Virus record (IMG/VR): IMGVR_UViG_3300046028_005069
Location: 1-22,118 of that record
Length of the DNA: 22,118 nt
Reading direction: 5' to 3' (one strand)
Source of the DNA: a virus
The notes below the pieces were generated by a model. It did no database searches, was not told where the DNA came from, and was given only the letters and a program-made list of their open reading frames with translations. This document shows, in pieces, positions 7,000 through 12,831 of the stretch. The number at the start of each line of letters is the position of its first letter. Within the stretch, counting starts at the first letter, position 1. A program made the translations under genes and the position numbers.

Positions 7000-7272
7000 A
7001 TGAAAAAGATATTATTATTAGTAACATTAGCTATTGGAATGGTAGCGTGTTCAACAGATGATGCACCAACAACACCAACTACACCAGTTGATTGTAATTG
7101 TGATAGAGTAGTAGAAGTAAACACTTTTAACGTAGTAGGTAACCCACAAAACCCTGCTACTACATATCATTCAGTTTACATTACAATAAATGACTGCAGC
7201 CACATACAAAGACAAAAAACACATAACACAATATTTACAGCAGAAATTCCAAAAGTAGGAGATTGTAGATAA
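7000..7272 (+). CDS. Phage-encoded lipoprotein with possible surface-export signal
   Basis: Ninety residues with a classical lipoprotein signal peptide: basic MKK, a hydrophobic core (ILLLVTLAIG) and lipobox MVAC with the lipidated cysteine at 17. The mature start CSTDD places acidic residues right after the cysteine, resembling the S-(D/E)(D/E) export signal that sends flavobacterial lipoproteins to the outer face of the outer membrane. A Thr/Pro linker (APTTPTTP) follows, then a small domain with four cysteines (32, 34, 66, 89) that could form two disulfides. It is the last gene of the early small-gene unit, before a terminator. A role in superinfection exclusion or surface alteration is plausible. 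A spanin is less likely because no endolysin or Rz-like gene is next to it. Confidence 0.72.
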   Translation: MKKILLLVTLAIGMVACSTDDAPTTPTTPVDCNCDRVVEVNTFNVVGNPQNPATTYHSVYITINDCSHIQRQKTHNTIFTAEIPKVGDCR

Positions 7273-7279
7273 AAGTTTT

Positions 7280-7310
7280 AACCGAATTAATTTTTAGTTC
7301 GGTTTTTTTT
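7280..7310 (+). terminator. Strong Rho-independent terminator after lipoprotein gene
   Basis: An 11-bp stem, AACCGAATTAA (7280-7290) with TTAGTTCGGTT (7294-7304), containing one T·G wobble and a 3-nt TTT loop, runs directly into eight Ts. It ends the early small-gene unit and separates it from the sigma-factor promoter three bases downstream. Confidence 0.85.
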
Positions 7311-7312
7311 AT

Positions 7313-7320
7313 TACATTTG
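7313..7320 (+). promoter_or_regulatory. Host-type -7 promoter element for sigma factor/terminase unit
   Basis: TACATTTG (TAnnTTTG) lies between the terminator and the ATG at 7328. Only seven bases separate it from the start codon, so transcription would begin at or next to the ATG and the mRNA would be leaderless or nearly so. Confidence 0.65.
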
Positions 7321-7327
7321 CTTTTGT

Positions 7328-7819
7328 ATGTTAGAAAAACTTTTTAAATACCACAAGCTTTTGGTTGAAATGGCAAAGTTATTTGATAATAATAATGCCG
7401 AGGATATAGTACAGGATGCTTATATAAAGTTAGCAATGTACGCCACCGAAGAAAAATGTTTTATAAATGGTAAACCTAACAAAAACTATTTATTTATTGT
7501 AATTAGAAATACATACCTTTCACTTTACAAAGGTAAATTTATAGTAGTGGATTTTATAGATAGCGAAACAACTGAAGATTTTACAGAAACAGTTGAATTA
7601 GATTGGTATCGTTTCAGAACATTATGCGAAGCTGAAGTAAACAGTTGGGATGCATACGATAAAAAACTATTTACATTGTATCGTGATAGTGATATGTCAA
7701 TGCGAAAGTTAGCAAAAGAAACTGGTATAAGTTTTGTATCTATATTCCATTCATTAAAAGCACACAAGAAAAAATTAAGAGAATTATTTCAAGAAGATTA
7801 TAACAATTTAGAATTATGA
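7328..7819 (+). CDS. ECF-like RNA polymerase sigma factor, candidate late-gene activator
   Basis: A 163-residue protein with the two-domain layout of short sigma-70-family factors. Region 2 is residues 1-65, with the core-binding and -10 recognition helix AEDIVQDAYIKL (24-35) followed by YLFIVIRNTYLSLYKGK. Region 4 is residues 111-152: DKKLFTLYRDSDMSMRKLA, then the helix-turn-helix ETGISFVSIFHSLKAHKKKL. An acidic linker joins them. It would bind host core RNA polymerase and redirect it. It has its own host-type promoter, overlaps the next gene by four bases (ATGA) and lies just upstream of terminase and the late structural units, which share a distinct promoter-like element. A late-gene sigma role is inference; an Sfp/RinA-like helix-turn-helix activator is the alternative. 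Confidence 0.78.
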   Translation: MLEKLFKYHKLLVEMAKLFDNNNAEDIVQDAYIKLAMYATEEKCFINGKPNKNYLFIVIRNTYLSLYKGKFIVVDFIDSETTEDFTETVELDWYRFRTLCEAEVNSWDAYDKKLFTLYRDSDMSMRKLAKETGISFVSIFHSLKAHKKKLRELFQEDYNNLEL

Positions 7820-8016
7820 TAAAAGAAATAATATACAAAGATAGTAAAATAGTATCTTCTAAATTAGAGGATAAATCAATAAGTTGTTATATTTATAGAA
7901 AAGGCAGTAAATGGCAACCATTAAATTTAGGTGAATGTAATGATGGTAAAAAACTAACAGACATAAACCAAGCAATTAATCAAGCAAAACAATATATAGA
8001 TTTTTTTAATAAATAA
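7816..8016 (+). CDS. Hypothetical protein, 66 aa
   Basis: Overlaps the sigma-factor stop as ATGA, so it is probably translationally coupled to it. The small protein has beta-type segments (IIYKDSKIVSS, SCYIYRKGSKWQPLNLG) and a C-terminal helix (INQAINQAKQYIDFFNK). It is not recognised. Coupling suggests co-expression with, and possibly control of, the sigma factor; this is inference. Confidence 0.6.
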   Translation: MIKEIIYKDSKIVSSKLEDKSISCYIYRKGSKWQPLNLGECNDGKKLTDINQAINQAKQYIDFFNK

Positions 8017-8025
8017 TTATAAAAT

Positions 8026-8394
8026 ATGGCACGACCTAAAAAATCAAAAGGGATTGGCGATACTATAGAGAAAGTAACAAAAGCCACAGGAATAAAAGCA
8101 GTAGTAGATGTAATATCTGAAGTAACAGGTATTGATTGCAAATGTGAAGAAAGAAAAGAAGCACTTAATAAACTTTGGAGTTATAAAAAAGTTGAATGTA
8201 TCAACGAAAAAGATATGGAGTATCTTAACAGCTTCTTTGAACGTAACCCTGATACAATTACAATTAAAGCACAAGGAGAACTAAAAGCTATCTATAAAAA
8301 CATATTTAATATTAGTTTAGAAGATACAAGTTGTGCAAGTTGTTGGAGAGAATACATCGGAGAGATTAAACAAGTATATGATTTAAGCGTATAA
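8026..8394 (+). CDS. Conserved Bacteroidetes-phage protein with CxC and CxxC cysteines
   Basis: A 122-residue protein starting MARPKKSKGIGDTIEKVTKA, a basic start then a helix, followed by DVISEVTGIDCKCEERKEAL with cysteines 38 and 40, another at 58, and TSCASCW with cysteines at 103 and 106. The CxC...C...CxxC pattern suggests a metal site. From memory, proteins with the same layout recur beside terminase genes in Bacteroidetes phages; their role is unknown. The basic N-terminus and possible zinc site would suit nucleic-acid binding or packaging. Confidence 0.65.
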   Translation: MARPKKSKGIGDTIEKVTKATGIKAVVDVISEVTGIDCKCEERKEALNKLWSYKKVECINEKDMEYLNSFFERNPDTITIKAQGELKAIYKNIFNISLEDTSCASCWREYIGEIKQVYDLSV

Positions 8395-8419
8395 TCAATA
8401 ATGAATACTTTTTTGATTT

Positions 8420-8716
8420 ATGGAAGATAAAAGAAAATACAACGGAGGTAACAAATCTGCGGGTAGAAAACCTAAAGTAGAAGAAGAAAAAGTAAACAAT
8501 CTTTTTGTAAACGCTTTAAAGGAATTATATAAAACGGATAAAGATGATGCTGCTAAAATACTTTTTATTAAAGATAAGTTATTAGATAGCCAAAGAGGTC
8601 AGATATTTATTGCAGAGCATATATTTGGGAAACCAAAAGAAACAGTTGAAACTACGCACAACATTAATAATTTCGATATAAAAGAATTATTTAAGTTTGA
8701 TAACACTAAACAATAA
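8420..8716 (+). CDS. Terminase small subunit (candidate)
   Basis: Ninety-eight residues directly upstream of and overlapping the large terminase gene, the usual place for the DNA-recognition subunit. The N-terminus KYNGGNKSAGRKPK matches the glycine/lysine-rich start typical of small terminases and their relatives in Bacteroidetes phages. A helical middle (VNNLFVNALKELYKTDKDD) and a FGKPKE motif near residues 75-80 follow. The C-terminus (FDIKELFKFDNTKQ) is read in a frame overlapping the first 20 bases of terL. Assignment rests on position and the N-terminal pattern, so it is moderately sure. Confidence 0.65.
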   Translation: MEDKRKYNGGNKSAGRKPKVEEEKVNNLFVNALKELYKTDKDDAAKILFIKDKLLDSQRGQIFIAEHIFGKPKETVETTHNINNFDIKELFKFDNTKQ

Positions 8717-9899
8717 ATATAAACTACTTGGTTCAGATAGTAGATACTTTGTAATTACAGGGGGTAGGGGTTCTGGAAAATCTTACTCCCTTAATTCATT
8801 TTTATTACTTCTTACTTATGAAGTAGGACACGTTATTTTGTTTACACGTTATACACTTACATCAGCACATATATCTATTATACCTGAATTTATTGATAAG
8901 ATTGAAACAGCTAATTTAAACAACGATTTTTCTATAACTAAAGATGAAATCATAAATTTAAAAACAGGTTCTAAAATCTTATTTAAAGGTATCAAAACGA
9001 GTTCAGGAACTCAAACTGCAAACTTGAAATCACTTGCAGGAGTAACCACGTGGGTATTAGATGAAGCAGAAGAACTTAACGATGAAGATACTTTCGACAA
9101 GATAGACTTTTCTATTCGTGCAAAGAACGTACAGAATAGAGTTATATTAGTTTTAAACCCTGCTACAAAAGAGCATTTTATTTACAAAAGGTTCTACGAA
9201 AGTAAAGGGGTTGCTGATGGTAGTAACTTGGTTAAAGGAGATACAACGTACATACATACAACTTACGAGGATAACTACAAAAACCTTTCACAATCTTTTA
9301 TACTTCAGATTGAGGATATGAAAGTAAGACGCCCACAAAAGTATAAGCATCAAATTTTAGGGGGTTGGTTAGATAAAGCAGAGGGCGTTGTATTTAATAA
9401 TTGGAGTTTTGGTACATTCAATCCGAATAACTTACCTACTTCGTTTGGATTGGATTTTGGATTTTCTATAGATCCAGATACTTTAATTGAAGTAGCTATT
9501 GACAAAGACCATAAAAAGATATACGTTAAAGAGCATTTGTACCAAAATGGTTTACGAATGGAAGATTTAGCAAAGATATGTTTAGACAAAGCAACCAATA
9601 AATTAATAATAGCAGATAGTGCAGAGCAAAGACTTATAAGTGATTTAGCACACAAAGGATTAAACATCGAACCAATAAAAAAAGGTACTATTGAAAGCGG
9701 TGTTACTTTAATGCTTGACTTTGATATTATAGTTGATACAGATAGCAGTAACATAGCAAAGGAATTTAATAACTATGCATATCTGAATAAAGGCAGTAAA
9801 TTATATATCGATGATTTTAACCACGCTATCGATGCAATACGTTACAACGTTACATATCATTTAGACAACCCAAACAAAGGTAACTATTATGTCTACTAA
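8697..9899 (+). CDS. Terminase large subunit (packaging ATPase-nuclease)
   Basis: The DNA-packaging motor. The ATPase domain has Walker A GGRGSGKS (22-29), Walker B WVLDEAEE (119-126) with the catalytic glutamate, and the coupling segment LNPATKEHFIYKRF. The RNase H-like nuclease domain has GLDFGFSIDP (D253), IIADSAE (D307) and FNHAIDAIRY (D379), the three expected acidic positions. Length, 400 residues, is usual for the family. There is no ATG between the upstream stop and Walker A; TTG at 8697 is the best start and gives 21 residues before Walker A. It overlaps the small-subunit gene by 20 bases. Confidence 0.93.
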   Translation: MITLNNKYKLLGSDSRYFVITGGRGSGKSYSLNSFLLLLTYEVGHVILFTRYTLTSAHISIIPEFIDKIETANLNNDFSITKDEIINLKTGSKILFKGIKTSSGTQTANLKSLAGVTTWVLDEAEELNDEDTFDKIDFSIRAKNVQNRVILVLNPATKEHFIYKRFYESKGVADGSNLVKGDTTYIHTTYEDNYKNLSQSFILQIEDMKVRRPQKYKHQILGGWLDKAEGVVFNNWSFGTFNPNNLPTSFGLDFGFSIDPDTLIEVAIDKDHKKIYVKEHLYQNGLRMEDLAKICLDKATNKLIIADSAEQRLISDLAHKGLNIEPIKKGTIESGVTLMLDFDIIVDTDSSNIAKEFNNYAYLNKGSKLYIDDFNHAIDAIRYNVTYHLDNPNKGNYYVY

Positions 9900-10044
9900 C
9901 CCTACATACGGTGATATGATTTATATGGTAGAAGTATACATATTAAAAAAGACAGGCAAACACGTTAAAATTAATATGCCAAGAAACGTAGGAGAAATAA
10001 AAAAATTAGTACATTTGTATAAAGTAGCAACAAATCAAATTTAA
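9889..10044 (+). CDS. 51-residue hypothetical protein after terminase
   Basis: An intact small frame starting 11 bases inside the end of the terminase gene and ending before the GC-rich hairpins. It is basic, starting MSTNPTYGDMIYMVEVYILK and ending with a Lys/Val-rich helix (EIKKLVHLYKVATNQI). The overlap with terminase supports coupled translation. Not recognised. Confidence 0.5.
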   Translation: MSTNPTYGDMIYMVEVYILKKTGKHVKINMPRNVGEIKKLVHLYKVATNQI

Positions 10045-10045
10045 A

Positions 10046-10072
10046 AGGAGTGGGGTGTCCCTGCTCGAGCAG
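10046..10072. other. GC-rich segment with tandem small hairpins and a 12-bp perfect palindrome
   Basis: In very AT-rich DNA, a short stretch from GGAG (10048) holds a GGG/CCC mini-hairpin (10053-10061, loop TGT) followed at once by the palindrome CTGCTCGAGCAG (10061-10072). A third hairpin, the terminator, comes next. Three structures in a row just after terminase could be an mRNA element or a DNA site such as a packaging (cos/pac) site. Function unknown. Confidence 0.4.
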
Positions 10073-10105
10073 AAGCCAGACTAAATTGTTTGGCTTTTGT
10101 TTTTA
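10073..10105 (+). terminator. Rho-independent terminator after terminase unit
   Basis: A 9-bp stem, AAGCCAGAC (10073-10081) with GTTTGGCTT (10088-10096), has one G·T wobble and a 6-nt loop TAAATT. It is followed by the T-rich TTGTTTTTA. It ends the sigma/terminase unit immediately before the first late promoter-like element. Confidence 0.75.
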
Positions 10106-10110
10106 CTTTA

Positions 10111-10143
10111 TACAAAAAACCAACTTTAATGTTTTTAAATAAA
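10111..10143 (+). promoter_or_regulatory. Late promoter-like element, copy 1 (tail unit)
   Basis: TACAAA at 10111-10116, then 12 nt and ATGTTTTTAAATAAA at 10129-10143. Counting TTAAAT as a -10-like box, the spacer from the TACAAA box is 18 nt, a sigma-type spacing. It lies between the terminator and the first tail gene. The same 18 bases TTAATGTTTTTAAATAAA occur again exactly at 17291 and 18467. Confidence 0.6.
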
Positions 10144-10148
10144 TGAAT

Positions 10149-10832
10149 ATGAAGCTACAAATAGAAATACCTGAAACGCTAAACGAAATCAGATTAGAGC
10201 AGTACCAAAAGTACACTAAACTAATTGAGGATAACGAAGCATCTGAATTTGTAAATCAAAAGACAATAGAAATATTTTGTAATCTACCATTAAAAGATAT
10301 TGCAAAGATTAATTATAATTCGGTTAATGAAGTATTACAGCATTTAAACGAACTATTTGCAAAGAAGCAACTATTTAAACAAACGTTTGAATTAGGTGGA
10401 AAACAATTTGGTTTCATTCCTAATTTAGAAAATATATCTTTTGGCGAGTATGTAGATTTGGATTCGTATTTAAAAGACGTAAGCGACTGGCACAAAGCAA
10501 TGGCGGTAATGTTTAGACCAATTAAAAAAGATGTGAAAGGTTTGTATCTAATTGAAGATTATAACGGAACGGAACAATATGCTGAAGTAATGAAGTTCGC
10601 ACCTTTGGATGTTGTATTTGGTGCAATGGTTTTTTTTTACCATTTAAGCAACGAATTACTGAACGCTATGATAAACTATTTACAAGTAGCAGCAACGGAA
10701 CACTCGGAGACTATTCAAGAGAAAGCCAATTTGCTACCAAATGGGGTTGGTATCAATCAATATATGGAATCGCTAAAGGAGAACTTACAAAGTTTAACGA
10801 AGTTACAAGACTTTCACTACACGAATGTCTAA
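10149..10832 (+). CDS. Tail assembly chaperone-like protein (gpG-like, frame 0)
   Basis: The ATG at 10149 lies 5 nt after the late element, matching the spacing at 17314 and 20697; an in-frame ATG at 10143 overlaps that element and would add two residues. The product (227 residues) has LNEIRLEQYQKYTKLIE near its start, then FGFIPNLENISFGEYVDLDSY and KAMAVMFRPIKKD. From memory these patterns recur in proteins early in the tail module of Bacteroidetes siphophages. A -1 frame overlaps its last third and carries a protein-like extension, as in lambda gpG/gpGT chaperones, which guide tape-measure assembly. The chaperone call is inference from layout, since the tape measure is four genes downstream rather than adjacent. 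Confidence 0.6.
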   Translation: MKLQIEIPETLNEIRLEQYQKYTKLIEDNEASEFVNQKTIEIFCNLPLKDIAKINYNSVNEVLQHLNELFAKKQLFKQTFELGGKQFGFIPNLENISFGEYVDLDSYLKDVSDWHKAMAVMFRPIKKDVKGLYLIEDYNGTEQYAEVMKFAPLDVVFGAMVFFYHLSNELLNAMINYLQVAATEHSETIQEKANLLPNGVGINQYMESLKENLQSLTKLQDFHYTNV

Positions 10833-10900
10833 CGTGGCTTACATTTGAAAAAGAAAAAACTGAAATAGAAATAGCAAATATAAAACGAAATGGTGTATAG
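10586..10900 (+). CDS. -1 frame overlapping ORF, probable frameshift-made C-terminal extension (gpGT-like)
   Basis: This frame is open from just after a TGA at 10583 to TAG at 10898 and has no ATG. Its second half looks like genuine protein: WGWYQSIYGIAKGEL (from 10742), then FNEVTRLSLHECLTWLTFEK. It ends 11 bases inside the next gene, the tight overlap seen between real genes here; without it, a 57-base gap would break the packed unit. Because it lacks a start codon and overlaps the chaperone-like gene in the -1 frame for 247 bases, -1 frameshifting is the best explanation. Slippage at the T tract 10631-10637 would yield about 250 residues. The exact slip point is uncertain, because the extension is less protein-like between 10637 and about 10700. 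Confidence 0.55.
   Translation, partial: SNEVRTFGCCIWCNGFFLPFKQRITERYDKLFTSSSNGTLGDYSRESQFATKWGWYQSIYGIAKGELTKFNEVTRLSLHECLTWLTFEKEKTEIEIANIKRNGV
10631..10637 (+). other. Candidate -1 slippery heptamer T TTT TTT
   Basis: In frame 0 the codons read GTT TTT TTT TAC, giving the ideal X XXY YYZ heptamer T TTT TTT within nine Ts (10630-10638). It lies inside the stretch where both frames are open. A later, less canonical slip site near 10700-10745 cannot be excluded. Confidence 0.4.
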
Positions 10901-11312
10901 CATTATAAATAAGATTAAAGAAGCGTTACTTGAAGAACCTTTTGTAAACACAGCTACAGAGGGTGACATATTCGAAGTAGATTTAGCCAAGCGTACAATG
11001 TTTCCTTTGTCGCATATAATGGTAAACACTGCAACGCATTTAGGCAACGTAATTCAATTTAATATTACTATCTTAATGATGGATATATTAAACCAAAAAG
11101 ATGAAACGAATAAAATTGATATTTGGAACACGCAATTAGCAGTTGGTATACGTGTAATGGATAGGTTAAATCGTGGTGATTTGCGTGATGATTACTGGGA
11201 ACTAACAGGCAATCCAAGTTTTGAACCTTTTACTGAAAGATTTGAAAACGATTTAGCAGGTTGGGCTTTAACATTTGATGTAAGCGTTAAAAACGATGGT
11301 ACAATATGTTAG
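10890..11312 (+). CDS. Phage tail/neck protein (tail terminator- or completion-like)
   Basis: A 140-residue protein beginning MVYSIINKIKEALLEEPFVNT. Its middle, FPLSHIMVNTATH, is followed by beta strands and a C-terminal stretch with FEPFTERFENDLAGWALTF. From memory it resembles a family found between chaperone-like and gp10-like genes in Bacteroidetes siphophages. Size and place fit a tail-terminator or head-tail completion protein, but no diagnostic motif is seen. It overlaps the -1 frame ORF by 11 bases and the next gene by 7, so it is coupled within the tail unit. Confidence 0.55.
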   Translation: MVYSIINKIKEALLEEPFVNTATEGDIFEVDLAKRTMFPLSHIMVNTATHLGNVIQFNITILMMDILNQKDETNKIDIWNTQLAVGIRVMDRLNRGDLRDDYWELTGNPSFEPFTERFENDLAGWALTFDVSVKNDGTIC

Positions 11313-11815
11313 ATAACAAAAATACAAAAGGATATCTTAATTCGTTTGCAAAGTACGTTATACAACAAAGTAGAAGTAATTTAACAAAGGGCGGTAAAAA
11401 CGTAGATAAAAAGTTATACAATAGTTTAGATAGCCAAATTGAAGTTGGTGCAAATAGTTTTCGTATGGCTTTCTTAATGGAAAATTACGGGGAGTTTCAA
11501 GACAAAGGAGTTTCAGGAACGCAAAGAAAATATAACACACCATTTAGCTACAAAACAAAACGACCGCCTTTGAAACCTATTACCGAGTGGGTAAAGAAAA
11601 GACGTTTTCAATTTAGAAAAGAAGATGGTAAATTAATGAGTTATCAAAGCACAGCGTTTTTAGTTAGGCAAGGTATTTTTAAGAATGGAGTTAAACCCAG
11701 TTTATTTTTTACAAAACCATTTGAGAAAGCGTTTGAACGTTTGCCTGATGAATTAATTGAAGCATACGGTTTAGACGTTGAACAATTTTTACAATATACA
11801 ATTAACAAGAAATGA
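11306..11815 (+). CDS. HK97 gp10-like neck/tail completion protein (candidate)
   Basis: One hundred sixty-nine residues. The segment MENYGEFQDKGVSGTQRKY followed by SYKTKRPPLKPITEWV, and later IFKNGVKPSLFFTKPFEKAF, is like the gp10-type family: 'facing' residues, a KxRPPLxxI segment and an FFxKPFExAF C-terminal helix. These proteins join the tail to the head or complete the tail tip. It overlaps its neighbours by 7 and 4 bases. The assignment is by pattern and place in the operon, so the precise role is uncertain. Confidence 0.6.
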   Translation: MLDNKNTKGYLNSFAKYVIQQSRSNLTKGGKNVDKKLYNSLDSQIEVGANSFRMAFLMENYGEFQDKGVSGTQRKYNTPFSYKTKRPPLKPITEWVKKRRFQFRKEDGKLMSYQSTAFLVRQGIFKNGVKPSLFFTKPFEKAFERLPDELIEAYGLDVEQFLQYTINKK

Positions 11816-12831
11816 AAAAGATATTTGTTAGAAGTCCGTACTTTATTACAATAGATGAAGCAGGGCAAACAGGAAGTAAAATTGAAGTATTTATTTGGAA
11901 CAAAGGAACAACCGAACCAACTACGCCTACATATACTTTAACTAAAAACATTCCAAGCGTAGAGCAAACAGAAACGAATTATAATATAGCAAACTATGCA
12001 AAGGAATATATTAAACCTATTGCACCAACTTCTGTAACTGTACCAACGCAAGAAGAAAATAACACGTGGTGCTATTGCAAAGTAAAAAGATATAAGATTG
12101 TAAATACTACAGCAACGCTTTTAGATACTGAGACTTTTGTTTGCTTAAATGGTTACACGCAATATTCAAATGGATATAATCAATCAAATGTAGCTACTGC
12201 AACACCATTAGTAAACACAAATATTACATACTATAAAAGTTCTGCAAACAATTATATTAATGTTTTTATAGAAGATGTTCAAAGTGGTATTTATTGGAGT
12301 AATGGAAATGAAAGTCAATTTTTTGATAATACAGAATTTTCATTATGGAAGTTACCAATTTACGGAAATGCTTTTTTAGATTATGCACCTTACACAAACC
12401 CAAGAATATTTAGTTTAAAAGTTACAGAACTTTGCGAACCAAAATACACACCAATTATATGCACGTTTATAAATCGTTTTGGTGGTTGGCAATATCTTAC
12501 ATTCTTTAAAGCTAATTCGCAAAGCATAGAAACAACAAATAAAGAATTTCAACTACTACCAAGCAACGTAAATTATAATGCGTTACAAGGGCAGAAAAGA
12601 ACGTTTAACCAACAAGGTAAAAGAAAAGTAAAATGTAACACAGGTTGGGTTAATGAAAATTATTTCGATTTAATTCAGGATCTACTTTTAAGCGAAGTTG
12701 TTTTATTAGATGGCAAACCTGCAATAGTTAAAAGTCAAAGTACTGAATATAAAACGCATTTAAAAGATAAGAATATAAACTACGAAATTGATTTCGAATT
12801 TAACTACGGACTTATAAACGATGTAATATAA
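11812..12831 (+). CDS. Tail/baseplate structural protein
   Basis: A 339-residue protein rich in Thr, Asn and Tyr with mostly beta character, starting MKKIFVRSPYFITIDEAGQT, which opens an Ig-like or jelly-roll-type region. The C-terminal third contains FGGWQYLTFFKA and KVKCNTGWVNENYFDLIQDL, a pattern I associate with tail-tip/baseplate proteins of Flavobacterium prophages. It overlaps the upstream gene by four bases (ATGA) and the next by one. It probably packs with the 771-residue protein at the tail tip; this is inferred from adjacency. Confidence 0.6.
   Translation: MKKIFVRSPYFITIDEAGQTGSKIEVFIWNKGTTEPTTPTYTLTKNIPSVEQTETNYNIANYAKEYIKPIAPTSVTVPTQEENNTWCYCKVKRYKIVNTTATLLDTETFVCLNGYTQYSNGYNQSNVATATPLVNTNITYYKSSANNYINVFIEDVQSGIYWSNGNESQFFDNTEFSLWKLPIYGNAFLDYAPYTNPRIFSLKVTELCEPKYTPIICTFINRFGGWQYLTFFKANSQSIETTNKEFQLLPSNVNYNALQGQKRTFNQQGKRKVKCNTGWVNENYFDLIQDLLLSEVVLLDGKPAIVKSQSTEYKTHLKDKNINYEIDFEFNYGLINDVI

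Noticed and set aside
8401-8430. Nine-codon ATG frame just before the small terminase gene
   Set aside because: Overlaps the terminase ATG out of frame and is too short to support as a gene.
10010-10017. TACATTTG, a TAnnTTTG match upstream of the tail unit
   Set aside because: It lies inside the 51-aa ORF and before the terminator at 10073-10096, so transcripts from it should stop before the tail genes; probably chance in AT-rich coding DNA.
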